From assembly GCF_013302895.1 (NCBI RefSeq), contig NZ_VJOK01000001.1, forward strand, positions 6,760,463-6,824,462: a stretch of 64,000 nucleotides of DNA, in the 5' to 3' direction. Shown here piece by piece: positions 52,001 to 64,000 of the stretch (position 1 is the stretch's first letter; every line of letters starts with the position of its first letter). This stretch comes from Streptomyces albus subsp. chlorinus. GTDB taxonomy: Bacteria; Actinomycetota; Actinomycetes; Streptomycetales; Streptomycetaceae. The position numbers and the translations under genes were made by a program. The notes under the pieces are model-generated. The model ran no database searches. It saw only the letters and a list, made by a program, of their open reading frames with translations, and had not been told where the DNA came from.

Positions 52001-52027
52001 TAATTTGTCAACGGCCATGACGAATAG
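52001..52027. promoter_or_regulatory. Dyad in the xylB-xylA intergenic region, candidate ROK operator
   Basis: TAATTTGTC at 52001-52009 faces GACGAATAG at 52019-52027 (six of nine positions complementary) around a 9-base centre, in an AT-rich pocket 44-70 bases upstream of the xylB start. It overlaps TTGACA on the minus strand at 52006-52011. It resembles the TTTGTT-type half-sites bound by XylR repressors. Binding is inferred. Confidence 0.5.
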
Positions 52028-52060
52028 CTCCGCGCGGTCTCCTACAGGCGTCCGACCGGA

Positions 52061-52140
52061 CGGTGACACGTCTGCCCGGACAGTGACACGTCCGCCTGAG
52101 CGGTGACGCGTCCGCCCAGGCGGTGTCGCGGTCGGCCGCG
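52061..52140. repeat. 20-bp tandem repeat, three good units and one degenerate, upstream of xylA
   Basis: Units 52061-52080, 52081-52100 and 52101-52120 share GGTGACACGTCCGCC with one or two changes each; 52121-52140 is a weaker fourth copy. The period is exactly 20 bases, just under two helical turns. The array ends 71 bases before the xylA start, so it lies in the promoter or leader region. Confidence 0.85.
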
Positions 52141-52211
52141 GCAGCGGCAGTCGCTCCCTGAGAGAGGCACGAGGACACCGGCGGGGCACAGCGCGCGGGA
52201 GAGGACAGCAG

Positions 52212-53378
52212 ATGAGCTACGAGCCCGTACCGGCGGACAAGTTCAGCTTCGGCCTGTGGACGGTGGGCTGGCAGGGCCGTGACCCGTTCGGCGACGCCAC
52301 CCGGGCCCCCCTCGACCCCGTCGAGTCGGTGCACCGCCTCTCCGAGCTGGGGGCGTACGGAGTGACGTTCCACGACGACGACCTCATTCCGTTCGGAGCC
52401 CCCGAAGGCGAGCGGGAAGCGCACGTCAAGCGGTTCCGTCAGGCCCTCGACGCGACCGGCATGACGGTTCCCATGGCGACGACCAACCTGTTCACCCACC
52501 CCGTCTTCAAGGACGGCGCCTTCACCGCCAACGACCGCGACGTACGGCGCTTCGCCCTGCGCAAGACGATGCGGAACATCGACCTGGCCGCCGGACTGGG
52601 CGCCCGCACCTACGTGGCCTGGGGCGGCAGGGAAGGCGCCGAATCCGGGGCCGCCAAGGACGTGAGGGCCGCCCTCGACCGGATGAAGGAAGCCTTCGAC
52701 CTGCTCGCCCAGTACGTCACCGAGCAGGGCTACGACCTGCGTTTCGCGCTGGAGCCCAAGCCCAACGAGCCGCGCGGCGACATCCTGCTGCCGACCGTCG
52801 GCCATGCGCTGGCCTTCATCGAACGCCTGGAGCGCCCCGAACTCTTCGGCGTCAACCCGGAGGTGGGGCACGAGCAGATGGCGGGGCTCAACTACCCGCA
52901 CGGGATCGCCCAAGCACTGTGGGCGGGCAAGCTCTTCCACCTGGACCTCAACGGCCAGTCCGGCATCAAGTACGACCAGGACCTGCGCTTCGGCGCGGGT
53001 GACCTGCGTGCTGCCTTCTGGCTGGTCGACCTGCTGGAGAGCAGCGACTACGACGGGCCGCGCCACTTCGACTTCAAGCCTCCGCGCACGGAGGACACCG
53101 ACGGGGTATGGGCTTCCGCCGCGGGATGCATGCGCAACTACCTCATCCTGCGCGAGCGTGCGGCAGCCTTCCGTGCCGACCCGGCCGTGCGGGAAGCACT
53201 GCGGGCCTCGCGACTCGACGAGCTGGCGCGACCCACCCTCGATCCCGGTGAGACCCCCGGCGCGCTGCTGGCCGACCGCGGCGCCTACGAGGACTTCGAC
53301 GTCGCGGCGGCGGCCGGCCGCGGCATGGCCTTCGAGCACCTCGATCAGCTGGCCATGGACCACCTGCTGGGTGTCTGA
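52212..53378 (+). CDS. xylA: Xylose isomerase
   Basis: A 388-residue xylose (glucose) isomerase of the class I actinobacterial type: [21 protein letters not shown], the catalytic His region [101 protein letters not shown] and [11 protein letters not shown]. It converts D-xylose to D-xylulose in the cytoplasm with Mg2+. The ATG at 52212 has GGAGAGGA upstream. It is divergent from xylB and probably repressed by the ROK regulator in the absence of xylose. A strong terminator follows. Confidence 0.97.
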   Translation: MSYEPVPADKFSFGLWTVGWQGRDPFGDATRAPLDPVESVHRLSELGAYGVTFHDDDLIPFGAPEGEREAHVKRFRQALDATGMTVPMATTNLFTHPVFKDGAFTANDRDVRRFALRKTMRNIDLAAGLGARTYVAWGGREGAESGAAKDVRAALDRMKEAFDLLAQYVTEQGYDLRFALEPKPNEPRGDILLPTVGHALAFIERLERPELFGVNPEVGHEQMAGLNYPHGIAQALWAGKLFHLDLNGQSGIKYDQDLRFGAGDLRAAFWLVDLLESSDYDGPRHFDFKPPRTEDTDGVWASAAGCMRNYLILRERAAAFRADPAVREALRASRLDELARPTLDPGETPGALLADRGAYEDFDVAAAAGRGMAFEHLDQLAMDHLLGV

Positions 53379-53398
53379 AGCCCTGCTCCGGCCGACCG

Positions 53399-53431
53399 GG
53401 AGGGCCCGCCCACACGGGAAGCGGGCCCTCC
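53399..53431 (+). terminator. Terminator of xylA
   Basis: GGAGGGCCCGC at 53399-53409 pairs perfectly with GCGGGCCCTCC at 53421-53431 around an 11-base loop, 20 bases after the xylA stop. It is convergent with the sigma-factor gene and may serve both. Confidence 0.85.
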
Positions 53432-53487
53432 GGCTCCCACAGGGAGCACGAGGTTCCGGCGGCGCCGGCAGCCATGGAGGCCGCGGC

Positions 53488-54528
53488 TCAGCGCCGTGCG
53501 GCGGCCTCCTCCGCGCCGACCACCACGGGAAGCCCGAATTTCTCGAAGAGCGCGTCCCCGAAGAACGCGCCGACGTGGGCGACCTGGCCGTCCCGCAGAG
53601 TGAGCACCTGGAGGTGGAACGGCCGGTAGGTGCCGTCCTCCCGCAGGTTGTACAGGCCGAACGCCGGCTGGCCGTTGGCCGAGGCCGGCAGCATGAGGCC
53701 CTCGTCGCGTCCGATGGGGCACTGGGCGCCGATGAGGCGCACGATGTCCTCCCGGCCGCGGAACCACTGCTCGAACGGAGGCATCTCCCAGACGGCGTCC
53801 TCCTTGAAGAGGTCGATGATCGCGGTCACGTCCGAGCGCTCGAACGCCGCCGCGTACCGGTCCAGCAGCTCCCGTGAGGCCGGATCGGTGGGCTCCGCCA
53901 GCTCCTCCTCCACCGGCGCGACCCGCTCCAACTGGGCGCGGGCCCGTTGCAGCGCGCTGTTGACGCTCGCCGTCGTCGTGTCGAGCAGCTCGGCGACCTC
54001 GGCCGCCCGCCACTTGAGCACATCACGCAGCAGCAGGACGGCGCGCTGCCGGGCGGGGAGGTGCTGGAGCGCGGCCACCAGCGCCAGCCGCATGGACGAG
54101 CGGTCCACCACGACCGAAGCCGGATCGCTCGGGGCCGACGCGCCCGAGAACATCGCGTCCGGGATCGGCTCCAGCCAGGGCACCTCCGGGGCCTGCGTCA
54201 CCGGGCGTTCCGGGTCGTCGCTGGGCGCGCCCAGACCGGAGGGCATCGGGCGCCGGCCCCGCTGCTCGATGGCGGTCAGACAGGCGTTGGTGGCGATGCG
54301 GTACAGCCAGGTGCGCAGGGAGGACCTGCCCTCGAAGCGGTCGCCGGACCGCCACGCCCTCAGGTAGGTGTCCTGCACCAGGTCCTCGGCGTCGTGCACC
54401 GAGCCCATCATTCGGTAGCAGTGCGCCAGCAGTTCGTTGCGGTACGGCTTCGCCTGCTCCAGCAGTTCCTCCGCGGTGCCGGGGGTCCGGCCCGCGGGAG
54501 CGTCCGCCGTGCGGGGGCTGTCTGCCAT
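53488..54528 (-). CDS. ECF-type sigma-70 factor with C-terminal SnoaL-like domain
   Basis: A 346-residue sigma factor of the SigG/TIGR02960-like group. Region 2 is LLEQAKPYRNELLAHCYRMMGSVHDAEDLVQDTYLRAWR followed by LRTWLYRIATNACL. Region 4 is ALQHLPARQRAVLLLRDVLKWRAAEVAELLDTTTASVNSALQRAR. Residues about 225-340 are a SnoaL-like domain (DRYAAAFERSDVTAIIDLFKEDAVWEMPPF), which in such sigma factors modulates activity without a separate anti-sigma factor. No anti-sigma gene is adjacent, in agreement. The signal sensed is unknown. It starts at ATG 54528. Confidence 0.94.
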   Translation of the reverse strand: MADSPRTADAPAGRTPGTAEELLEQAKPYRNELLAHCYRMMGSVHDAEDLVQDTYLRAWRSGDRFEGRSSLRTWLYRIATNACLTAIEQRGRRPMPSGLGAPSDDPERPVTQAPEVPWLEPIPDAMFSGASAPSDPASVVVDRSSMRLALVAALQHLPARQRAVLLLRDVLKWRAAEVAELLDTTTASVNSALQRARAQLERVAPVEEELAEPTDPASRELLDRYAAAFERSDVTAIIDLFKEDAVWEMPPFEQWFRGREDIVRLIGAQCPIGRDEGLMLPASANGQPAFGLYNLREDGTYRPFHLQVLTLRDGQVAHVGAFFGDALFEKFGLPVVVGAEEAAARR

Positions 54529-54702
54529 CGTCGTTGCCTTTCGTCTGCTCCGGCCACCCGGCGGCGCCGGCGAACACGCGAAGTCGGTGAGACCTACGAA
54601 TGTAGAGGGAGGGTCTGACAGCCTGCCCTCTCGACGGCAGCGGACGGAGGCATTCCCCCGCGACGGCCCCAGGACGACTCCTCGTAGGGGCCACCCCGGC
54701 CC

Positions 54703-55581
54703 CTACGGCGGCCCCTCCAGCGGCGCCGAGGGGGACTCCGGCGCCGGAGACCCCTCCAGGACGTCCGCCGCGGCCGGATCCAGCACCCGGGCGAGGAAGG
54801 CCCGGGTCCGCGCGTGACTCGGATCGACCACGACCCGTTCGGGCGGCCCCTCTTCGACGACGACACCCCCGTCCATGAAGATGACCCGGTCGGCGACCTC
54901 CCGGGCGAAGCTCATCTCGTGGGTGACCACCAGCATGGTCATCCCCTCGTCCGCCAGCGCGCGCATCACCGCGAGCACGTCGCCGACCAGCTCAGGGTCC
55001 AGCGCCGAGGTCGGCTCGTCGAACAGCATCAGCTCAGGCCCCATGGACAGGGCACGGGCTATCGCCACCCGCTGCTGCTGCCCGCCGGACAGCTGCGCGG
55101 GGTAGCTGTCCGCCTTCTCCGTCAGTCCGACGCGGCGGAGGTTGCGCCGGGCCACCTCCTCCGCCTCCGCCTTGCCGCGTCCCAGGACGCGGCGCTGCGC
55201 GATGGTCAGGTTCCCCAGCGCGGTCAGGTGCGGAAAGAGGTTGAACGCCTGGAAGACCATGCCGATACGGCGCCGTACCCGGTCGATGTCCACCTCCGGG
55301 TCGGTCACCTCCGTCCCGGCGACCCGCACCCGGCCCGAGGTGGGCTCCTCCAGGAGGTTCACACAGCGCAGCAGCGTGGACTTCCCCGACCCCGACGGGC
55401 CGATGACGCAGACCACCTCGCCGCGCCGCACGGTGATGTCGATGCCGCGGAGCACCTCCAGCGCACCGAAGGACTTGCGCAGCCCCTCGATCTCGATGGC
55501 CGCCGTGCCGTCCTGGGGAGACCTCCCGGCCACCTTCGCACCGGTCGGGCCGTCACCGGTCGTACCGCTCATGCCGCTCAC
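54703..55581 (-). CDS. Polar amino-acid ABC transporter ATP-binding protein (GlnQ-type)
   Basis: A 292-residue ABC ATPase: Walker [11 protein letters not shown]-loop [16 protein letters not shown], signature [15 protein letters not shown], Walker [15 protein letters not shown] and switch VVTHEM. The order [15 protein letters not shown] and [13 protein letters not shown] is the GlnQ/HisP amino-acid type. About 25 residues of Gly-rich extension precede the domain. GTG 55581 overlaps the permease stop (GTGA); ATG 55572 is the alternative. It energises uptake with the next two genes. Confidence 0.95.
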   Translation of the reverse strand: MSGMSGTTGDGPTGAKVAGRSPQDGTAAIEIEGLRKSFGALEVLRGIDITVRRGEVVCVIGPSGSGKSTLLRCVNLLEEPTSGRVRVAGTEVTDPEVDIDRVRRRIGMVFQAFNLFPHLTALGNLTIAQRRVLGRGKAEAEEVARRNLRRVGLTEKADSYPAQLSGGQQQRVAIARALSMGPELMLFDEPTSALDPELVGDVLAVMRALADEGMTMLVVTHEMSFAREVADRVIFMDGGVVVEEGPPERVVVDPSHARTRAFLARVLDPAAADVLEGSPAPESPSAPLEGPP

Positions 55582-56357
55582 CTCGCCCTCGCCGTACGGG
55601 CTTCCAGGCGCCGCACCAGGTGGCCCAGGGGCAGCGTGATGACCAGGTAGAAAAGCCCCGCTATCAGGATGGGTGTGAGGCTGTGGTGCTGATTGAGCGC
55701 GTCCCGGCCGAACTTGGCCAGCTCGTACTGGTCCATCGACAGTCCCAGCAGGTAGACGAGAGAGGAGTCCTTGGTGAGCAGGATGAGTTCGTTGGCCAGC
55801 GGCGGCAGCACGATGCGGAACGCCTGCGGGATGACGATGGAGACCATGGCGCGGGAGGACGACATGCCCAGCGAGCGGGCTGCCTCCGTCTGCCCCTTGG
55901 GGACGGCCTGGATGCCCGCCCGGATGGTCTCCGCCATGTAGGCCGCTCCCACCAGCCCGAGCGCCAGCATGACCGTCACGTACTGGTCGATGGAGACCTC
56001 GAAGGCCAGCGGGACGCCGAAGCCCAGAGCGATGAACACCAGCAGCGCCGGCACGCCGCGGAAGAACTCGATATAGGCGATCGCCAGCCAGCGGTAGGGC
56101 GGTACCCGCGACAGCCGCATCAACGCCAGCAGCAGGCCCAGAGCCAGCCCGAAGGTGAAGCCGAGCACGGTGTAGACAACCGTGTTGACCAACGCCGTCG
56201 TCACGACGTCCGGGAACTGTTCCTTGGCCACCTCGACGTCGAAGAACGCGCGCCGCAGCTCGCCCCAGTCCGCCGCGAACGCGACGACGAGGACCAGGAG
56301 GACCAGAACGCCGTACTGCGCGGAGCGGACAGCACGGGCACGGCCGGTGCGGCTCAC
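55578..56357 (-). CDS. Polar amino-acid ABC transporter permease
   Basis: A 259-residue HisM/GlnP-type permease with five or six helices. It has [46 protein letters not shown], and the EAA loop [68 protein letters not shown]. The GTG at 56357 overlaps the binding-protein stop (GTGA) and the gene overlaps the ATPase downstream in the same way. A single permease gene suggests a homodimeric channel. Confidence 0.94.
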   Translation of the reverse strand: MSRTGRARAVRSAQYGVLVLLVLVVAFAADWGELRRAFFDVEVAKEQFPDVVTTALVNTVVYTVLGFTFGLALGLLLALMRLSRVPPYRWLAIAYIEFFRGVPALLVFIALGFGVPLAFEVSIDQYVTVMLALGLVGAAYMAETIRAGIQAVPKGQTEAARSLGMSSSRAMVSIVIPQAFRIVLPPLANELILLTKDSSLVYLLGLSMDQYELAKFGRDALNQHHSLTPILIAGLFYLVITLPLGHLVRRLEARTARAR

Positions 56358-57181
56358 TTCGCCGGCTCCTTGCCGAACCACTTCTTGTAGATCCGGTCGT
56401 ACCGCCCGTCGGCCCTGGCCTTCTTGAGCGTCTTGTTGATCTGTTCGCGCAGTGCGTCGTTGCCGGTGCGCACGCCGATGCCGTACTGCTCTCCGGTGTC
56501 GAACTCGGTGGTCACCCGGGTGTCCGGGTTCTTCTTGGCGTAGTCGTACAGCACGCCGTTGTCGTTGATGCCCGCGTCCACCTTGCCGGTCTTGACGGCG
56601 GTCAGGAGGAGGCCGAGATCCTCGTACTGGCGGGTCTTGACGCCCTTGGCGTGCTTCTTGGCGTACTCCTCGCCGGTCGTCGACTGCTGGACGCCCAGCT
56701 CCTTGCCCTTGAGGTCGTCGAGCGAGTCGTAGCCTTTGCCCTTCTTGACCAGCAGAGCCTGGGTGGCCTCGAAGTAGGAATGGGAGAAATCGAGGTTCTT
56801 CTCCCGCACCGGCGTGATCGTCATCCCGGCGGCGGCAAGGTCGCACTTGCCCGTGTTCAGATCCTCTCCGGACTGGATGCCCTCGAAGGGCGTGTCCACG
56901 ATCTCCTGCTCGACCTTGAGGTCCTTGGCGACCAGATCCACGAGGTCCACGTCGAACCCGACAACCTCTTTGCCCTTCTTGAACTGGAAGGGCATGTAGG
57001 GAAGGTGGGTGCAGGTGGTCAGTTTCCCCGAGTGGGCCAACTGCACCTTGCCACCGCTGCCACCGGAGGTCTTGGTGCTGGAACAGGCGGTGGCCGCGGT
57101 CAGTACGGCGGCAGCCAGAGCGGCTGTCAGAGAGATGCGGGAAATCCCGTGCTGTCGCTTACGCGCGGATCGTGCGGACAC
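56354..57181 (-). CDS. Amino-acid ABC transporter substrate-binding lipoprotein
   Basis: A 275-residue family 3 solute-binding protein. The signal ends at the lipobox region TAATAC with Cys near 33, then [87 protein letters not shown] and [19 protein letters not shown]. It captures a polar amino acid at the cell surface and delivers it to the permease encoded next. GTG 57181 has GGAGG upstream. The ligand (glutamine, glutamate or another) cannot be fixed by sequence. Confidence 0.95.
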   Translation of the reverse strand: MSARSARKRQHGISRISLTAALAAAVLTAATACSSTKTSGGSGGKVQLAHSGKLTTCTHLPYMPFQFKKGKEVVGFDVDLVDLVAKDLKVEQEIVDTPFEGIQSGEDLNTGKCDLAAAGMTITPVREKNLDFSHSYFEATQALLVKKGKGYDSLDDLKGKELGVQQSTTGEEYAKKHAKGVKTRQYEDLGLLLTAVKTGKVDAGINDNGVLYDYAKKNPDTRVTTEFDTGEQYGIGVRTGNDALREQINKTLKKARADGRYDRIYKKWFGKEPAK

Positions 57182-57308
57182 AGCGCCTCCACGAGGGACA
57201 GGTCGGCAATGGAGCCCGATCTTGGCCGGTAAATGCCGTGCATCCTGCCATCGGCGGGAGGCGCTGTCAGCGGTGCGTACCGTCTCGGTTGTCCTTCGGT
57301 GTCCGCCG

Positions 57309-57830
57309 TCAGTTGTGTGTCCTGTGGCATTCCAGCTCGGCCCACACAGCGTGCCCCGTCACCGCGTCGGAGCCGCCCGTGCGGGCCTTGCGTATGCCCC
57401 AGTCGTCGGCGAGCACGCTCACCAGCAGGAGGCCCCTCCCGCTTTCGCCCTCGTCGTCTCCCAGGCGGGCACAGGCGGGGTTGTCGACGCGCATCGCGGA
57501 GCCGCCCCCGCCCTCATCGGTGACCTCGAGGCGCAGGCGCACTCCGATGACCCACAGCTCGCAGCTGACCTTTTCGCTGTCCGTGTGCCGAACGGCATTG
57601 GTGAACAGCTCCGACATCAACAGCTGTGCGTCGGCGCTGGATTCCTCGTCCACATACCATTCGCGGAGTCTCTCCAGCACACGCGCGCGGGCGACGGCGA
57701 CAGAGGTGTTCCGAGCCGGCAGATGGAACGCGTCACGCAGCGGGCGGGTCTTCGGCGCGCCGGCAGGCCGGTGTTCTAAAGGCAGGGCGTCATGGGGGGC
57801 AGCCACAGGCTCCACTATGCGGTTCGCCAC
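57309..57830 (-). CDS. HATPase-domain regulator (anti-sigma/SpoIIAB-like)
   Basis: A 173-residue GHKL ATP-binding protein: ARNTSVAVARARVLERL, N-box LLMSELFTNAVRHTDS, LRLEVTDEGGGGSAM, and SGRGLLLVSVLADDWGI as G2 box, ending in AVWAELE. Streptomyces have many such proteins beside XRE/DUF397 pairs (AbaA/WhiJ-type clusters), exactly as here. They are thought to tune developmental or sigma-factor activity. The start is unsure: GTG 57830 lacks a good ribosome binding site, and GTG 57815 is another option. It is divergent from the XRE gene, with an AT-richer 115-base gap between them. Confidence 0.88.
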   Translation of the reverse strand: MANRIVEPVAAPHDALPLEHRPAGAPKTRPLRDAFHLPARNTSVAVARARVLERLREWYVDEESSADAQLLMSELFTNAVRHTDSEKVSCELWVIGVRLRLEVTDEGGGGSAMRVDNPACARLGDDEGESGRGLLLVSVLADDWGIRKARTGGSDAVTGHAVWAELECHRTHN

Positions 57831-57944
57831 TCGCGTATGGCAAGGATCAATCTGTAAATTGCAGAAGTACGATTGACAGGGTGTGCACGTGGGATGCCCC
57901 GTGCCAAACTTCCCTCTGTCGATGTCAGTTGGAGGGGAGCGACT

Positions 57945-58817
57945 GTGGCGGACTCGCGGACGGGTGGCGGAGCGCCCACCGTGCTGCGCGTGGTGCTGGG
58001 CAAGAGGCTTCAGCACCTGCGGGAGAGTGCCGGAGTGACGTTCGAGCAGGCGGCAAGGGCCCTCGACGTCACCCATGCCACCATCCGCCGGATGGAGAAG
58101 GCCGAGGTCGGTCTGAAAGTCCCCTACGTGGAGAAGCTCCTGCGCACCTACGGGGTGACCGAACAGGGGGAGATCGACGGCTTCGTCTCGCTCGCGCGCG
58201 AGGCGAACCAGCCCGGCTGGTGGCACCGCTACCGCGACGTGCTGCCCGAGTGGTTCAGCGTCTTCGTGAGCCTGGAGAGCGAGTCGGAGGTCATCCGCTC
58301 CTACGAGCCGCATTACGTTCCCGGGCTGCTGCAGACCGAGAGCTATGCCAGGGCGGTGCTGCGCGCCGGTATGCCGCATGCCGCCGAGAGCGAGATCAAA
58401 CGCGGTGTCGCACTGCGCATGGAACGCCAGACGGTGCTCACCAGGGAGACGAACCCGCCGCTGCTGTGGTCCGTCATCGACGAGACCGTCCTGCGCCGCC
58501 CCCTCGGCGGCCCCGATGTCATGCGCGAACAGATCGACTACCTGCTCCAGGCCATGGAACGGCCGAACGTGGCGCTGCAGATCATGCCGTTCAGCGCGGG
58601 CCCCCACCCGGCCATGTACGGCCCCTTCCACCTCTTCCGGTTCCCCCTCGACGAGCTGCCCGACATGGTCTGCGCCGAGAGCCTTGTCGGCGCGGTCTAC
58701 TTCGACCAGCGCGACGACGTCAGCATGTTCCTCGAGGCGCTGGACCGGATGAGCGCCCAGGCCGTGCCCCTGGCGCGGACCCGGGCGGTCCTGAGTGCAC
58801 TGCGCAAGGAGATCTGA
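57945..58817 (+). CDS. XRE-family regulator with DUF5753 domain (WhiJ-like)
   Basis: A 290-residue regulator. The helix-turn-helix is LGKRLQHLRESAGVTFEQAARALDVTHATIRRMEKAEVGLK; the rest is the DUF5753 domain (LESESEVIRSYEPHYVPGLLQTESYARAVL, RMERQTVLTRETNPPLLWSVIDETVLRRP, ALQIMPFSAGPHPAMYGPFHLFRFP, VYFDQRDDVSMFLEALDRM). This is the WhiJ/BldB-partner type of streptomycetes. GTG 57945 has GGAGGGGAG upstream and is preferred to the longer start at 57873. The DUF397 gene begins 3 bases after its stop; the pair probably acts together as a repressor-modulator module. Confidence 0.94.
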   Translation: MADSRTGGGAPTVLRVVLGKRLQHLRESAGVTFEQAARALDVTHATIRRMEKAEVGLKVPYVEKLLRTYGVTEQGEIDGFVSLAREANQPGWWHRYRDVLPEWFSVFVSLESESEVIRSYEPHYVPGLLQTESYARAVLRAGMPHAAESEIKRGVALRMERQTVLTRETNPPLLWSVIDETVLRRPLGGPDVMREQIDYLLQAMERPNVALQIMPFSAGPHPAMYGPFHLFRFPLDELPDMVCAESLVGAVYFDQRDDVSMFLEALDRMSAQAVPLARTRAVLSALRKEI

Positions 58818-58820
58818 ACC

Positions 58821-59057
58821 ATGGGTCGTATCTACAACGGGATGCCTGCCGCACACCTGGGCAGCGAGGGCTGGCGCAAGCCCTGGAGCGGGGGGAACGG
58901 GGGCAGCTGCGTGGAAGCGCTGGAGCTGGCCGACGGACGTGTCGCACTGCGCCAGTCCACCGACCCCGACGGCCCCGCACTCATCTGCAGCCGGAGCGAC
59001 ATATCAGGCTTCATCCGAGCAGCCAAGGCGGGCGAGGCCGACTTCCTGGTCGCCTGA
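58821..59057 (+). CDS. DUF397 small protein
   Basis: A 78-residue protein with the DUF397 pattern: WRKPWSGGNGGSCVEALELADGRVALRQSTDPDGPALICS, ending SGFIRAAKAGEADFLV. DUF397 proteins accompany XRE-DUF5753 regulators and are believed to relieve or modify their repression. It starts 3 bases after the regulator's stop, so translation is coupled. The length is normal. Confidence 0.95.
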   Translation: MGRIYNGMPAAHLGSEGWRKPWSGGNGGSCVEALELADGRVALRQSTDPDGPALICSRSDISGFIRAAKAGEADFLVA

Positions 59058-59111
59058 CCGCACCTCCGGACCGCACACCAGACCGAACAGACCGACGAGA
59101 CGGAGAAGAGC

Positions 59112-59921
59112 GTGTCGGAGGCCGGCTTCAGCCCGGAACAGATTGACACCAACAGGCCGCACCCGGCCCGGATGTACGACTACTACCTGGGAGGAAAGGA
59201 CAACTACGAGGCCGACAGGGACGCTGCGGCCAGGATTCTCGCCACCCTGCCGGACGTGGGGATCACGGCCCGCAGCAACCGCGACTTCATGCACCGTGCC
59301 GTGCGGGCGGTGGTCGAGCGGGGCGTCCGCCAGATCATCGACATCGGCACCGGCATCCCCACCTCGCCCAACACCCACGAGGTGGCTCGTGCCGTCGATC
59401 CCAAGGTCCGCGTCGCCTACGTGGACAACGACCCGATCGTGGCCGCCTACGCGGGAGCCAAGCTGATCAACTCCGGCAACGCCGGCTTCGTGCTCGGAGA
59501 CATCCGCGATCCCCAGGGCATCCTCGACCACCCGGTCACCCAGGAGCTCATCGACTTCGACCAGCCGGTCGCCCTGATGCTCCTCGCGGTGTTGCACTTC
59601 GTCACCGACGCCGAGGACGCGGTCGGTATCGTGCGCGCCCTGACCGAACGGCTGCCAGAGGGAAGCCACCTCGTCCTCAGCCACGGCACCGCGGACTTCA
59701 ACGACAACAAGGGCTTCGGCCAGGTCGCGCGGGTCTACAACGAGGAGTCGACCGCCAGCGCCCAGTGGCGGACCGGCGAGGAGATCGCGGTCTTCTTCGA
59801 GGGGTTCGACCTGCTGGAACCCGGCCTGGTGCAGCTCCCCCTGTGGCGGCCCGACGGGCCCGTGCCCGGTGGCGAGGAACTCACCCGTCACATGGGCTAC
59901 GGCGGCGTCGGCGTCAAATGA
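59112..59921 (+). CDS. SAM-dependent methyltransferase, Methyltransf_19 (DUF574) family
   Basis: A 269-residue protein with the diagnostic NRPHPARMYDYYLGGKDNYEADRDAA start. The SAM site is IIDIGTGIPTSPNTHEVA with VAYVDNDPIVAAYAGAKL, then FVLGDIRDPQGILDHP and LMLLAVLHFVTDAEDA. The family is very abundant in streptomycetes and often sits beside XRE/DUF397 modules; its substrate is unknown. GTG 59112 follows a GGAGAAG site. It is 54 bases after the DUF397 gene on the same strand, so probably co-transcribed. A GC-rich hairpin terminator follows. Confidence 0.94.
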   Translation: MSEAGFSPEQIDTNRPHPARMYDYYLGGKDNYEADRDAAARILATLPDVGITARSNRDFMHRAVRAVVERGVRQIIDIGTGIPTSPNTHEVARAVDPKVRVAYVDNDPIVAAYAGAKLINSGNAGFVLGDIRDPQGILDHPVTQELIDFDQPVALMLLAVLHFVTDAEDAVGIVRALTERLPEGSHLVLSHGTADFNDNKGFGQVARVYNEESTASAQWRTGEEIAVFFEGFDLLEPGLVQLPLWRPDGPVPGGEELTRHMGYGGVGVK

Positions 59922-59974
59922 GGCGTTCCCCGGGCCATCGGAGGCTCTGTCCTCGCCGGCCTTGAGCCTTCCTG

Positions 59975-60000
59975 TGCGGGCCGGGTCGCCCCGGCCCGCA
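59975..60000. terminator. Bidirectional terminator between methyltransferase and beta-galactosidase genes
   Basis: TGCGGGCCGGG at 59975-59985 pairs perfectly with CCCGGCCCGCA at 59990-60000 around TCGC. The two flanking genes are convergent, so this hairpin can end both transcripts. Confidence 0.85.
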
Positions 60001-60043
60001 GTACATCAGCTGCCCTGGCGTCGGCCGGGGCACCTTCGACGGA

Positions 60044-64000
<3,957 letters not shown>

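Noticed and set aside
52061-52140. CRISPR-like array
   Set aside because: The units are directly contiguous, 20 bases long and without unique spacers, and no cas gene is present. The same reasoning excludes the 27-bp array at 49887-49994.

Overview
The window is very GC-rich, with almost exclusively G/C third codon positions, many GTG and some TTG starts, and families typical of a Streptomyces or close relative: an XRE/DUF397/HATPase trio, a ROK-controlled xylose locus, MatB, NDH-2, Septum_form and Tat-exported amidase proteins. No species can be named from the sequence alone.

Region 1 (1-23.3 kb, all minus strand) is one long polysaccharide operon transcribed leftward from about 23.3-23.8 kb. 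Seventeen genes are packed so tightly that nine junctions are 4-base start/stop overlaps. In transcription order it encodes a polyprenyl-phosphate sugar transferase, an AlgD-like GDP-mannose 6-dehydrogenase, a glycosyltransferase, two Wzz-like chain-length proteins with degenerate kinase-like tails, an AsnB-type amidotransferase, a fused MDR-Gfo/Idh oxidoreductase, a heparinase II/III-like protein, a parallel beta-helix lipoprotein, a Wzy-like polymerase, a second glycosyltransferase, and a sugar-tailoring cassette (zinc C-methyltransferase, RfbF-like nucleotidyltransferase, PIG-L deacetylase, epimerase, DUF4910 peptidase-like protein). It ends in a Wzx-like flippase cut by the window edge. 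The set suggests an exported acidic, possibly partly amidated, polymer with a methyl-branched sugar.

Region 2 (23.3-28 kb) is a loose, partly decayed stretch: a hypothetical protein, an AraC regulator and a DoxX-like gene that both look frameshifted, a MarR regulator and a lipoprotein with a 70-residue internal duplication.

Region 3 (28.07-37.29 kb) is bounded on the right by an intact tRNA-Pro(GGG) and on the left by a degenerate direct copy of its 3' half, the geometry of a tRNA-targeted integrated element, although no integrase is present. It holds two SDRs divergent from an MmyB-type regulator, a receptor-like Ser/Thr kinase fused to a sugar-binding ABC-type domain, a small membrane protein, and an endonuclease/exonuclease/phosphatase protein followed by a small secreted protein.

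Region 4 (37.3-49 kb) is housekeeping and accessory: NDH-2, a TetX-like monooxygenase, a lipase maturation factor, an orphan response regulator, a luciferase-like oxidoreductase, MatB, a DUF4239 membrane protein, a proline-rich exported protein and a peptidoglycan amidase.

Region 5 (49-64 kb) is carbon and amino-acid uptake plus signalling: a ROK regulator with xylB, divergent from xylA; an ECF sigma factor with a SnoaL-like tail; a polar amino-acid ABC transporter; an HATPase/XRE/DUF397 module with a linked methyltransferase; a GH2 beta-galactosidase; and a Septum_form protein cut by the right edge. Several short tandem arrays (in the ROK gene, upstream of xylA, upstream of the endonuclease-like gene and at the polysaccharide operon leader) are the main unexplained DNA structures. 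Functions are read from motifs and remembered family sequences; no searches were run.
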